DNA of 64,000 nucleotides from Paenibacillus apiarius (lineage in GTDB: Bacteria > Bacillota > Bacilli > Paenibacillales > Paenibacillaceae): contig NZ_JAFFHZ010000001.1 in NCBI RefSeq assembly GCF_017052585.1, positions 5,456,001 to 5,520,000 of the forward strand, in the 5' to 3' direction. This document shows, piece by piece, positions 27,417 to 34,238 of this stretch. Numbering within the stretch: position 1 is the first letter of the stretch; every line of letters starts with the position of its first letter. A program made the position numbers and the translations under genes. The notes under the pieces were generated by a model. The model saw only the letters and a program-made list of their open reading frames with translations. It was not told the origin of the DNA and did not search any database.

Positions 27417-27617
27417 GGCCGGGAGAGACCGACACGCGTTTTCTGTGCCGGCACCGAAGGAGCAAGCTGCCAACCTGCCGATTGGCAATTAATCTCTCAG
27501 GTACACGTACCGTCATCGGACGCAGCTCTGGAGAGCGCATTAGCCACCCAAGGGGTAAATTCGATCGTGTCCATGGCGGCGGGATTGGGCACAAACTCTC
27601 AGGTACCGAGGACAGAG
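27417..27617 (+). ncRNA. Tandem glycine riboswitch of gcvH
   Basis: Two aptamers with the canonical blocks: 'gggagagacc', 'caccgaaggagcaagc' and 'aatctctcaggtac', then 'ctctggagagcgc', 'cacccaaggggtaaa' and 'aactctcaggtaccgagg'. It is a second, sequence-diverged copy of the riboswitch that faces the other way upstream of gcvT. It ends in an intrinsic terminator before gcvH. Confidence 0.93.
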
Positions 27618-27654
27618 AAGAGGGCGACAAGGGCCTTTTCTTGTCCTTTTTTTT
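27610..27654 (+). terminator. Expression-platform terminator of the gcvH riboswitch
   Basis: ggaca..agaagagg pairs with ccttttct..tgtcc, followed by eight T residues. The first arm overlaps the 3' strand of the aptamer closing helix, the arrangement of a glycine-on switch. Confidence 0.8.
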
Positions 27655-27708
27655 ACATGCGTACCAACCTGGACAACTACAATTATGATGAAGAAATGAG
27701 GCGTTAGC

Positions 27709-28098
27709 ATGAGTGAAGTAAAAGAGAATTTACGGTACAGCGAAGAACATGAATGGGCTTTCGTCGTCGATGACCGCACCATACGCATCGGAATTTCCGA
27801 TCATGCGCAGGCTCAACTGGGTGATATCGTATTTATTGAATTTCCTGAAATCGGTTCCACGATCTCCGCCGGCGACAGCATGGGTTCGATTGAATCGGTA
27901 AAGACGGTCTCGGAGCTGTACTGTCCTGTAAGCGGAACGATTACGAAGGTGAATACGGAGCTGGAGGATGCGCCGGAAAAGGTGAACAGCGAGCCTTACG
28001 AGGGCGGATGGATTGTCGAGCTCGAGATCGAAGGCAGCATGGAAGAGGCGCTCAAGCATTTGTTAAGCGCGGAGAAATATCAGCAATTTATCGACTAA
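27709..28098 (+). CDS. gcvH: Glycine cleavage system H protein
   Basis: The 129-residue lipoyl carrier that shuttles the aminomethyl group between the P and T proteins. The lipoylated residue is Lys65 in 'SIESVKTVSELY', and the start 'YSEEHEW' and 'NSEPYEGGWIVEL' region are typical. It is transcribed divergently from gcvT-gcvPA-gcvPB but under its own glycine riboswitch, so all four proteins respond to glycine together. Confidence 0.96.
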   Translation: MSEVKENLRYSEEHEWAFVVDDRTIRIGISDHAQAQLGDIVFIEFPEIGSTISAGDSMGSIESVKTVSELYCPVSGTITKVNTELEDAPEKVNSEPYEGGWIVELEIEGSMEEALKHLLSAEKYQQFID

Positions 28099-28123
28099 GC
28101 GCAAGCAGTGAGATAGCAAGCGG

Positions 28124-28167
28124 CACCTCCCGGGAATCGCGCAATGCGGGCAGCGGGGGGTGTTTTT
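28124..28167 (+). terminator. Intrinsic terminator after gcvH
   Basis: cacctcccg pairs with cggggggtg around a GC-rich loop, followed by five T residues. Confidence 0.75.
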
Positions 28168-28240
28168 GCATTTTCAAAAAAGGATATAGAGCCTTGACTC
28201 CGGAATCATATGGGGTAAAGAGACAAAGGGGAAACCAACG

Positions 28241-28795
28241 ATGGAGATAAAACAATTACGCGCATATTCGCGTGCAGAGATGCAATTGGTTGGGGAATTT
28301 GGCTATATCTCTGACCAAAAATTTGAAGTAAGCAAAGAAGAGACATTGAACAAGGTTACGATCAACATAAGCTTAAAACATTTAGACACGCCATATAAGA
28401 AGAAAGAAATGAACGAGGAAGACGATCACGAGCGTTATAGCAAGTTAGTAAGCTTAGGATATTCACTGGCGCTTTATGTCGGAAATGAACCAGCAGCCAT
28501 AGCCATCACTGAACCTCAGGATTGGAATAATACGTTGTTAATATGGCATTTTCAAGTTGCAGAACATCACAAACGAAAATCATACGGAAAAAAACTTATG
28601 AGCAAGCTTGAAGAGGTTGCAAGAGAGAACGGATGTAGAGCGATAACATTAGAAACGCAAAATACCAATGCTCCTGCAATCCGCTTTTATCAGAGCTGTG
28701 GATTCGAGATTGAAGGGGTAGACTTATCATTTTACACCAATCATGATGTTGAAGCTGGAGAAGTTGCTCTATTTATGAAGAAAAAATTGTTATAA
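28241..28795 (+). CDS. GNAT acetyltransferase, streptothricin acetyltransferase-like
   Basis: A 184-residue acetyltransferase. The acetyl-CoA region is 'VAEHHKRKSYGKKLMSKLEE' and the C-terminal part 'LETQNTNAPAIRFYQSCGF' followed by 'GVDLSFY' strongly resembles Sat/SatA streptothricin N-acetyltransferases. The coding sequence is clearly more AT-rich than its neighbours, which hints at transfer. The start ATG follows 'ggggaaa'. Streptothricin as the substrate is inference from motif similarity; other amino compounds are possible. Confidence 0.78.
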   Translation: MEIKQLRAYSRAEMQLVGEFGYISDQKFEVSKEETLNKVTINISLKHLDTPYKKKEMNEEDDHERYSKLVSLGYSLALYVGNEPAAIAITEPQDWNNTLLIWHFQVAEHHKRKSYGKKLMSKLEEVARENGCRAITLETQNTNAPAIRFYQSCGFEIEGVDLSFYTNHDVEAGEVALFMKKKLL

Positions 28796-28857
28796 TTGCA
28801 TTAATGCACATGCCGTAGCGCAATTATGTATCAGACTCAGCTAAGGAAAGGAAATGA

Positions 28858-29325
28858 ATGATGAACCGATTTGAACAAAAAATGATTGAGTTTATTGCGT
28901 CGCAGCAACTGAAAGCCGAGCATTTGGTGTTGGCGCAGTCTTGCCACTCGGTGAAAGAAGCCGCTATTGCTGTAAACGGATCGGAAGACCAATTCGTCAA
29001 AAACATTTGCATGATAGACAACGAGGGCAGATTGATTGTTGCGATTGTGCATGGAGAGGATCGGGCAAGCACTTCGAGAGTTGGCAAAGCGCTCGGTATC
29101 GATAGACCGAGATTGGCAGAAGAGGCGGAAGTGTTGGAAAGAACGGGTTATCCTGCAGGAGGAGTGCCTTCCTTTGGATACGATGCATTGTTTTTGATCG
29201 ATCCGAAAGTAACCGAGATGGAATTCATCTATACTGGCGGCGGGTCTCCTAACTCATTAGTTCGCATCGAAGTCGAAGAAATGTTAAATGTGAATATTGG
29301 AAAGATACTTAGAATAAGAAAATAA
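28858..29325 (+). CDS. YbaK/EbsC family aminoacyl-tRNA deacylase
   Basis: A 155-residue protein with the YbaK/ProX-type editing fold. Conserved positions include 'SVKEAAIAVNGSEDQFVKNI', the basic 'GEDRAS' region and 'GYPAGGVPSFGYDA', followed by 'YTGGGSPNSLVRI'. These proteins hydrolyse mischarged tRNA in trans. The start is one of two adjacent ATGs (28858 or 28861) after 'ggaaagg'. A short reading frame begins 14 bases downstream and may be cotranscribed. Confidence 0.85.
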   Translation: MMNRFEQKMIEFIASQQLKAEHLVLAQSCHSVKEAAIAVNGSEDQFVKNICMIDNEGRLIVAIVHGEDRASTSRVGKALGIDRPRLAEEAEVLERTGYPAGGVPSFGYDALFLIDPKVTEMEFIYTGGGSPNSLVRIEVEEMLNVNIGKILRIRK

Positions 29326-29339
29326 AGGGAGAGAATGCT

Positions 29340-29555
29340 GTGAAAGGAATAGTGACGCCGGTGGCTCAGGATGTTGTCATCGAGCAAGTAAAAGAGAAGT
29401 TCAACTGCACCGTGTTGAAGTGCGAAGGGCGCCCGGTTCTGGAGTATGGAACGGAGGCTGAATTGGTTCAGATCGGAGAATATGTAAGAAGCGAGTTCGA
29501 TAAAGAGCTTCTGGATGTTTTCTTCGCGGCTATTGAAAGCGTGAATTCGGAATAA
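29340..29555 (+). CDS. Small conserved-looking hypothetical protein
   Basis: A 71-residue frame from GTG 29340, preceded by 'aaagggaga'. The product is soluble, with an alternating acidic/hydrophobic pattern ('VVIEQVKEKFNCTVLKCEG') and no membrane segment. I do not recognise it. The close spacing (14 bases) to the YbaK gene supports a shared transcript. Confidence 0.55.
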   Translation: MKGIVTPVAQDVVIEQVKEKFNCTVLKCEGRPVLEYGTEAELVQIGEYVRSEFDKELLDVFFAAIESVNSE

Positions 29556-29692
29556 CATTCCATACGAGCACGGGCAACAAAGCCGTACACTCTGCTCGAA
29601 AGAATCGAACCTGACAAGACATTGTAACAACTTACATAGTGGTAAAAATGATTCATTGAAGTGAACATTGGACAAAAAGGAGGACGGGGCTA

Positions 29693-30004
29693 ATGTGGGC
29701 TACGAATGCAGCTTGGGTATGGGCGCTGTGCTATACCATTTTAGGCATCAGTTTGGCGGCAAGCGTGTACAGTTTATTCAGAAAGCTATTAACGCTGATG
29801 TCATGGATTCATGTCGGCGTTCTCATTACCGGGTTCGCCGTTTTTTTCTTGAATTCGCTTGGCAGAAGCGAAGGCATGACGGAACTGGAATATTTGGTTA
29901 ACCAGTTGTTCCAAGGCTCATCATGGGCAATTTTTGTGGTGTGTGGCTATCTGTACACCATCGTGTGGTGGTGTTGCTTTATCTCCTCCTATAGACGAAA
30001 CTAA
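29693..30004 (+). CDS. Small three-helix membrane protein
   Basis: A 103-residue hydrophobic protein with an excellent 'aaaaggagg' ribosome binding site. Hydrophobic spans lie at about 6-27, 34-53 and 75-97, and the C-terminus is basic ('SYRRN'). No family was recognised. It has a strong terminator about 140 bases downstream. Confidence 0.65.
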   Translation: MWATNAAWVWALCYTILGISLAASVYSLFRKLLTLMSWIHVGVLITGFAVFFLNSLGRSEGMTELEYLVNQLFQGSSWAIFVVCGYLYTIVWWCCFISSYRRN

Positions 30005-30140
30005 ACCAAAGTTCATTTGGGATAGGAAGCGGGATACGGCTCGGCCAAGAGCAAGCCTTTTTCATAGCCTTGAGGGCAGGGATGTTATGCAACCGGATAT
30101 GGAAGCATATAATGATTACATACATCTCCTCCATTTTTAT

Positions 30141-30170
30141 AGGCCTTTCCGTTAGAGGAGAGGCCTTTTC
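30141..30170 (+). terminator. Intrinsic terminator before the two-component system
   Basis: A 10-bp stem (aggcctttcc/ggagaggcct) with a 6-base loop is followed by TTTT. Confidence 0.75.
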
Positions 30171-30244
30171 GTTATGGATTCGTGATCGGTGAAGGGGGTG
30201 TCATAGGTGATCGGGCAGGACCCATTGGATCGACTCATTCTGTT

Positions 30245-30299
30245 GTTCAGGCTGTTTTCAGCTTGCGTTCAGGTTCTTTTCATGTGGGTATTATATAAT
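30245..30299 (+). promoter_or_regulatory. Two-component promoter with four 11-bp direct repeats
   Basis: The units GTTCAGGCTGT, TTTCAGCTTGC, GTTCAGGTTCT and TTTCATGTGGG follow without gaps at 30245-30288. They place TTCA on one face of the helix every 11 bp. A TATAAT lies at 30294-30299 with no -35 box. This is the layout of OmpR/PhoB-type activator sites, suggesting the response regulator controls its own operon. Confidence 0.6.
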
Positions 30300-30332
30300 G
30301 GTGCCACTAGATATCGGGGGCGGGGGATACCT

Positions 30333-31016
30333 ATGCATCAGTTAAAGGGAATTAAAATATTGCTTGTGGATGATGAACCCAATATATTGCAGTTTCTGGA
30401 GCTCGGGCTTGTGAATGAAGGTTTTGATGTGAAGACGAGTCAAGACGGGATCGCGGCCATAACGTTGATGAAAGAATTTCAACCCCATGTCGTCATCTTG
30501 GATGTCATGATGCCAGGGATGGATGGCTTTGAAGTATGCGCAATGCTCAAGAAGATGGATCAAGTGGCGGTCATTATGCTGACCGCCCGCGATGAAGTCG
30601 ACGATCGCATCAGGGGGCTTACGCTTGGAGCGGACGATTACATGGTAAAGCCATTTAGCTTTGCGGAGCTATTGGCTCGCATTCACGCGAGAATCCGGAA
30701 CCAATTCCCGCATCTTGTAGGCGAAGTCAATCACGGACCGTTCCGCATCGATGACCGACGCAAGGAAATCAGCATGGACAAGCGTGTGCTGGAGCTCTCG
30801 CCAACCGAGTATGAGCTGTTAAAGTTTATGCTGAGCAATCACGGGCTTGTGCTGAGCAAGTCGGTTATTTTGGATAAAGTGTGGGGGTACGACTTCGGCG
30901 GCGACGAGAATATCGTGGAAGTCTATGTCCGTTCGCTGCGCGACAAGTTGCATGATCGCGAGCATTGCTTGATTCGAACGCTGCGGGGCGTCGGATATCG
31001 GGTGGACCTGCCATGA
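30333..31016 (+). CDS. OmpR-family response regulator
   Basis: A 227-residue regulator with an N-terminal receiver and a C-terminal winged-helix DNA-binding domain. The acidic pocket is 'LVDDEP', the phospho-acceptor is Asp57 ('ILDVMMPGMDGFEV'), and the switch residues are in 'IMLTARDE' and 'DDYMVKPF'. The winged helix shows 'LSPTEYELLKFML' and 'YVRSLRDKL'. I chose ATG 30333 because it follows 'cggggga' and gives the normal length; the open frame further upstream covers the promoter. It overlaps the kinase gene by four bases (ATGA). Confidence 0.93.
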   Translation: MHQLKGIKILLVDDEPNILQFLELGLVNEGFDVKTSQDGIAAITLMKEFQPHVVILDVMMPGMDGFEVCAMLKKMDQVAVIMLTARDEVDDRIRGLTLGADDYMVKPFSFAELLARIHARIRNQFPHLVGEVNHGPFRIDDRRKEISMDKRVLELSPTEYELLKFMLSNHGLVLSKSVILDKVWGYDFGGDENIVEVYVRSLRDKLHDREHCLIRTLRGVGYRVDLP

Positions 31017-32533
31017 TTCGCTTAAGCAAGAGTGGAGGCAGGAGGCGTCAACTGTTCGGCTCATTGCGTTGGCAGCTGTTGTCGAGATCGCTGCTTATTT
31101 TGGCCGTTTTGCTCGTTCTGATCGGCCTGTTCCAATATGTATTCATGCGTCAGTTTACGTACCATAACAAGGCGGAAAGTCTACGGAACCAGGCCTTGTC
31201 CATCCCTCCGGAGGCGTGGCGGCAGGCTGGCGTGCCTGTCCAGAATAACGGGTACCGCAGCGGCTGGAAGGCAGTCCGCGTCCGGAGTCAGGATGGAGGA
31301 CCGCCTCCCGTCGTGTTTATGCCTGGAGTCACAATCGCGTTCATCGATAAGAACGGCGCCTATTCCGTTCTGTCGGAATGGAAGAGCGCGGGAGCGGCTC
31401 CGCGTCTGCCGGACGAAACGTACAATAGCGTGCTGCAATCGAATCCCGCCTTGCGGCGGGACGGGACCGAGTATGAAGTGGTCAGCAATGCGGACGGCGA
31501 GGAGCAGATAGTGGTGCTGCATCCCATTCAGCTAAGCGGATCGGTTAAGGGAATTGTGCAGATTAGCGCCCGGACGGGGCCGATGAAGGAGGAGCTGGGG
31601 CGGCAGCTGCTTATTTTTATCGTGCTGGCCATATTTGCGCTGCTGGCTGGATTATTGACGTTCCTGCCTGTGTTAAAAAGAACGCTGCATCCGCTGTCGA
31701 ACATGGTTCACGCCGTGGAAAACGTCAATGCTGGCAATCTGGACGAACGGTTCAGCACGAATCAAGGCCAACAAGAAATCGATCGGCTTGCGATATCGTT
31801 CAATCGGATGCTGGAGCGGCTTCGCGCGTCATTCGAAGCAGAGAAGGAAGCAAAAGAACAAATGCGTCAATTCGTGGCGGATGCGTCGCACGAGCTTCGC
31901 ACTCCGTTGACCTCTATCCATGGCTTCTTGGAGGTGCTGCTTCGCGGGGCTTCCCAGCAGCCAGAGCAGCTGGAGAAAGCCCTGCACAGCATGTATGGGG
32001 AATCAGAGCGGCTTAATCATCTGGTGCGGGATCTGCTGCTGCTCGCCAAGCTTGATCGGACGCCTGACATTGCTCTGTCGGAAGGCAGACTGGACAAGCT
32101 GATTCAGGACATGGAGCCGCAGCTGCGTTTATTGGCCGGCAGCCGTCATGTTGAATTGGAACTATCCGATCCTGCGGTATGCCGATTCGATAGCGATAAG
32201 ATGAAACAGGTCATACTCAATCTATTCTACAATGCCGTGCAGCACACGGAACCGGACACGGGGATCATTACGCTGGAGCTTAAGCGGACAAGTGATGCGG
32301 TACAGCTCATGGTCAAGGATAACGGGATCGGCATCGACGCGAAGCATATCTCGTATGTATTCGATCGATTCTACCGGAAAGATTATTCCCGTACGCGGAA
32401 GAACGGCGGGGCGGGGCTAGGGCTGTCCATTTCGAAATCGATTGTGGAATCTCATGGCGGGACTATACACGTGGAGAGCCAGGCAGGCAAAGGGGCTGCG
32501 TTTATGATTGTGCTTCCAATAACCTCCCGTTAA
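31013..32533 (+). CDS. Sensor histidine kinase partner
   Basis: A 506-residue membrane kinase. Two membrane helices (about 20-43 and 198-220) flank an extracytoplasmic sensor domain of about 150 residues. HAMP follows, then HisKA with phospho-acceptor His293 ('DASHELRTPLTS'), and HATPase_c with N box 'NLFYNAVQH', G1 'DNGIGID' and G2 'GGAGLGLSISK'. The ATG overlaps the regulator stop. The sensed signal is unknown. The pair has no neighbouring transporter gene that would hint at its target. Confidence 0.93.
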   Translation: MIRLSKSGGRRRQLFGSLRWQLLSRSLLILAVLLVLIGLFQYVFMRQFTYHNKAESLRNQALSIPPEAWRQAGVPVQNNGYRSGWKAVRVRSQDGGPPPVVFMPGVTIAFIDKNGAYSVLSEWKSAGAAPRLPDETYNSVLQSNPALRRDGTEYEVVSNADGEEQIVVLHPIQLSGSVKGIVQISARTGPMKEELGRQLLIFIVLAIFALLAGLLTFLPVLKRTLHPLSNMVHAVENVNAGNLDERFSTNQGQQEIDRLAISFNRMLERLRASFEAEKEAKEQMRQFVADASHELRTPLTSIHGFLEVLLRGASQQPEQLEKALHSMYGESERLNHLVRDLLLLAKLDRTPDIALSEGRLDKLIQDMEPQLRLLAGSRHVELELSDPAVCRFDSDKMKQVILNLFYNAVQHTEPDTGIITLELKRTSDAVQLMVKDNGIGIDAKHISYVFDRFYRKDYSRTRKNGGAGLGLSISKSIVESHGGTIHVESQAGKGAAFMIVLPITSR

Positions 32534-32611
32534 TATGACCGGGACGATGCGCGAAATATAGAAACAATCCTTGTATTGGTTAATGTAATCCGTACAAGGG
32601 TAGACCTCTTT

Positions 32612-32638
32612 CATTGAGAATGATAATATTTCTCAATG
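32612..32638 (+). promoter_or_regulatory. Fur-box-like inverted repeat
   Basis: GAGAATGATAATATTTCTC at 32616-32634 matches the classical 19-bp Fur box at 15 positions. It sits within a larger dyad (cattgaga/tctcaatg). It ends two bases before the ribosome binding site of the next gene, so Fur binding would block transcription or initiation. Confidence 0.6.
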
Positions 32639-32651
32639 AGGAGGAATCGAG

Positions 32652-33047
32652 ATGAGCCATAAATTACCAGTGCTTCCTTCGATGTTTCATTCCGTGTTCA
32701 TCTATTACGGAAAGAATGGCTCGAGCAGAAGGAGCAGCCAGCAGGTCAAGCATGCCCTAATACAAGAAGCATATAAACTTGGTTGCATCCACGAAGTAAG
32801 GGTGCAGGCAATACCTTGTTCACGAACAAATATTCAAGGGTGCGCCGTCAGGATAGAGCCCGAAGGAGCCTTCTATCACCAGGTAACGCCGGAGACGGCC
32901 ATAGAGATTTTGCAGCGGCTCATGGCGGGACGGAGCAGTGAACGAGCGGAGGATGACGAGGATGAATTTCCGTACCCGCCGGTCATATTGGATTTTTGGG
33001 ATTTCAGCAGCACGCTTGCGTTGCTATTGAGATATTGGAATAAGTGA
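32652..33047 (+). CDS. Ferredoxin/thioredoxin-like-fold protein lacking the full cluster ligands
   Basis: A 131-residue protein. The spacing of 'GKNGSSRRSSQQVKHALIQE' and 'RVEPEGAFYHQVTPETAIEIL'-like segments (here 'RIEPEGAFYHQVTPETA') resembles thioredoxin-like [2Fe-2S] ferredoxins. In those the first region carries two cysteines and the second two more. Here the first region has none and the second keeps two ('IPCSRTNIQGC'). It ends with an acidic, aromatic tail. The ATG follows 'gaggagg'. The Fur-box-like repeat suggests iron-starvation expression. Family placement is tentative. Confidence 0.68.
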   Translation: MSHKLPVLPSMFHSVFIYYGKNGSSRRSSQQVKHALIQEAYKLGCIHEVRVQAIPCSRTNIQGCAVRIEPEGAFYHQVTPETAIEILQRLMAGRSSERAEDDEDEFPYPPVILDFWDFSSTLALLLRYWNK

Positions 33048-33116
33048 GTGATTCGCAATACAGGTGAGAGATTAGACCGTTAGCTTAAAAATAGAATAGG
33101 CGGTTATGCTGTTGAA

Positions 33117-33151
33117 GCAGGGCGATCAAGCGGCGATCGTCCTGCTTATTT
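33117..33151 (+). terminator. Intrinsic terminator after the Fur-box gene
   Basis: gcagggcgatc pairs with gatcgtcctgc around a short loop, followed by 'ttattt'. Confidence 0.7.
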
Positions 33152-33299
33152 CATGCGTCAGCACAAAAAAATAGGTGAAAGGTAGGAGGGGGAAGGGGTA
33201 ACAACGGCTATAAAGTCGTATCATCATCCGCTCTTGCTCGAAAAACTCTGAATACTGGCGCTAATGTCTATGCGATGCCCAGTTTGGCGGAAACGAAAC

Positions 33300-33325
33300 A
33301 TATGCGTAAGTGTTGGTACGCATAT
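33300..33325. repeat. 9-bp inverted repeat in the nrd upstream region
   Basis: atatgcgta and tacgcatat are separated by eight bases. It lies upstream of the nrd promoter and could be an operator or a hairpin. No assignment is made. Confidence 0.4.
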
Positions 33326-33392
33326 TGCCGCCATACTCTTTCTACGATTTTTAATAGCCCAATTATTTATTAATTAATGTTTGTCAAATATC

Positions 33393-33477
33393 TTGCTTCT
33401 TCGCAGAAAAATGTGTAGACTACGATAAGAGCCTATATTTAGTGTTTGATTAAGAGAGTACATACTAAATATGGATT
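33393..33477 (+). promoter_or_regulatory. nrd promoter with two NrdR-like boxes
   Basis: TTGCTT and TAGACT (17-base gap, 33393-33421) form a possible promoter. Two sites fit the NrdR consensus acaCwAtATaTwGtgt: AGCCTATATTTAGTGT at 33430-33445 (13 of 16) and ATACTAAATATGGATT at 33462-33477 (11 of 16). Their starts are 32 bases apart, three helical turns, as in known NrdR operators. Confidence 0.6.
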
Positions 33478-33502
33478 GTTTACCTGAATATCATAGAGTA
33501 AA

Positions 33503-33670
33503 TAAGGTGTCTGGTTGGACTTAAAAGGGAATCCGGTGCAATTCCGGAACTGTCCCCGCAACTGTAAGTGTGGACGAGATGGGCGTTGCCACTGTATTAT
33601 GGATGTCTGAGAGTCGCTAATACGGGAAGGGCCCGCAGTAGGATGACACACAAGTCAGGAGACCTGCCTA
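33503..33670 (+). ncRNA. Adenosylcobalamin (B12) riboswitch upstream of nrdIEF
   Basis: The conserved cobalamin core is present: 'aagggaatccggtgcaattc', 'actgtccccgcaactgtaag' and the 3' 'acacaagtcaggagacctgc'. In between lie variable P7-P9 stems. The gene it precedes is a B12-independent ribonucleotide reductase operon, so B12 abundance should repress it through the two downstream terminators. Confidence 0.93.
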
Positions 33671-33723
33671 TTTGCTTAGTTTCGCATCTTCGGGGGATGA
33701 GAAGCGGGAACGACACGCTGCAG

Positions 33724-33758
33724 AGTGCTTGGTGAAGCAACAAGCGCTGTACTTTTTT
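33724..33758 (+). terminator. First terminator downstream of the B12 riboswitch
   Basis: agtgcttg pairs with caagcgct around a 9-base loop, and six T residues follow. It is probably the riboswitch expression platform. Confidence 0.7.
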
Positions 33759-33771
33759 GCTGTCGTTTTAC

Positions 33772-33800
33772 GCTCATCTACCAGATTAGATGGGCTTTTT
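33772..33800 (+). terminator. Second terminator before nrdI
   Basis: gctcatcta pairs with tagatgggc around a 6-base loop, followed by five T residues, 57 bases before the nrdI start. It is a second barrier behind the riboswitch. Confidence 0.7.
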
Positions 33801-33857
33801 CTATAAAAAAAATGACAGAATCATGATTACAATGCTTCTAGCAATGGAGGGTCTCGG

Positions 33858-34238
33858 ATGCGTATCGTATTTGACTCAAAGACCGGAAACGTGAAGCGCT
33901 TCGTCAAAAAGCTTGATCTCGATTGCATTCAAGTCGCTGAAGGGTTGACTGTCGATGAACCATTCGTCTTGATTACCTATTCGACTGGATTCGGACAAGC
34001 GCCTCAATCGACTTTGAAATTTTTGGAGAATAATGGCCACATGCTGCAAGGGGTGGTCTCCAGTGGTAATATGAATTGGGGCGAACTTTATGGCAAGGCA
34101 GCGGACCGTATTTCTGAAATGTACTCAGTTCCCGTATTGATGAAATTCGAGCTGAGCGGAACAAATAAAGATGTGGAGCGTTTTAAACAGGAGGTAAACG
34201 AAATTGTCGATGCAACTATCAAATTGGATTCAGCTTAA
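33858..34238 (+). CDS. nrdI: NrdI flavodoxin-like protein of class Ib ribonucleotide reductase
   Basis: A 126-residue FMN protein that activates the dimanganese-tyrosyl cofactor of NrdF. The start 'MRIVFDSKTGNVKRFV' is the NrdI flavodoxin P-loop form, 'LITYSTGFGQAP' and 'VSSGNMNWGELYGKA' are conserved. ATG follows 'ggaggg'. It overlaps nrdE by 35 bases, so the two are translationally coupled. It is the first gene after the B12 riboswitch. Confidence 0.95.
   Translation: MRIVFDSKTGNVKRFVKKLDLDCIQVAEGLTVDEPFVLITYSTGFGQAPQSTLKFLENNGHMLQGVVSSGNMNWGELYGKAADRISEMYSVPVLMKFELSGTNKDVERFKQEVNEIVDATIKLDSA

Noticed and set aside
33181-33392. Search for a gene in the gap between the Fur-box gene and the nrd promoter
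   Set aside because: Only short broken frames were found, with one 9-bp inverted repeat and nothing that looks translated.
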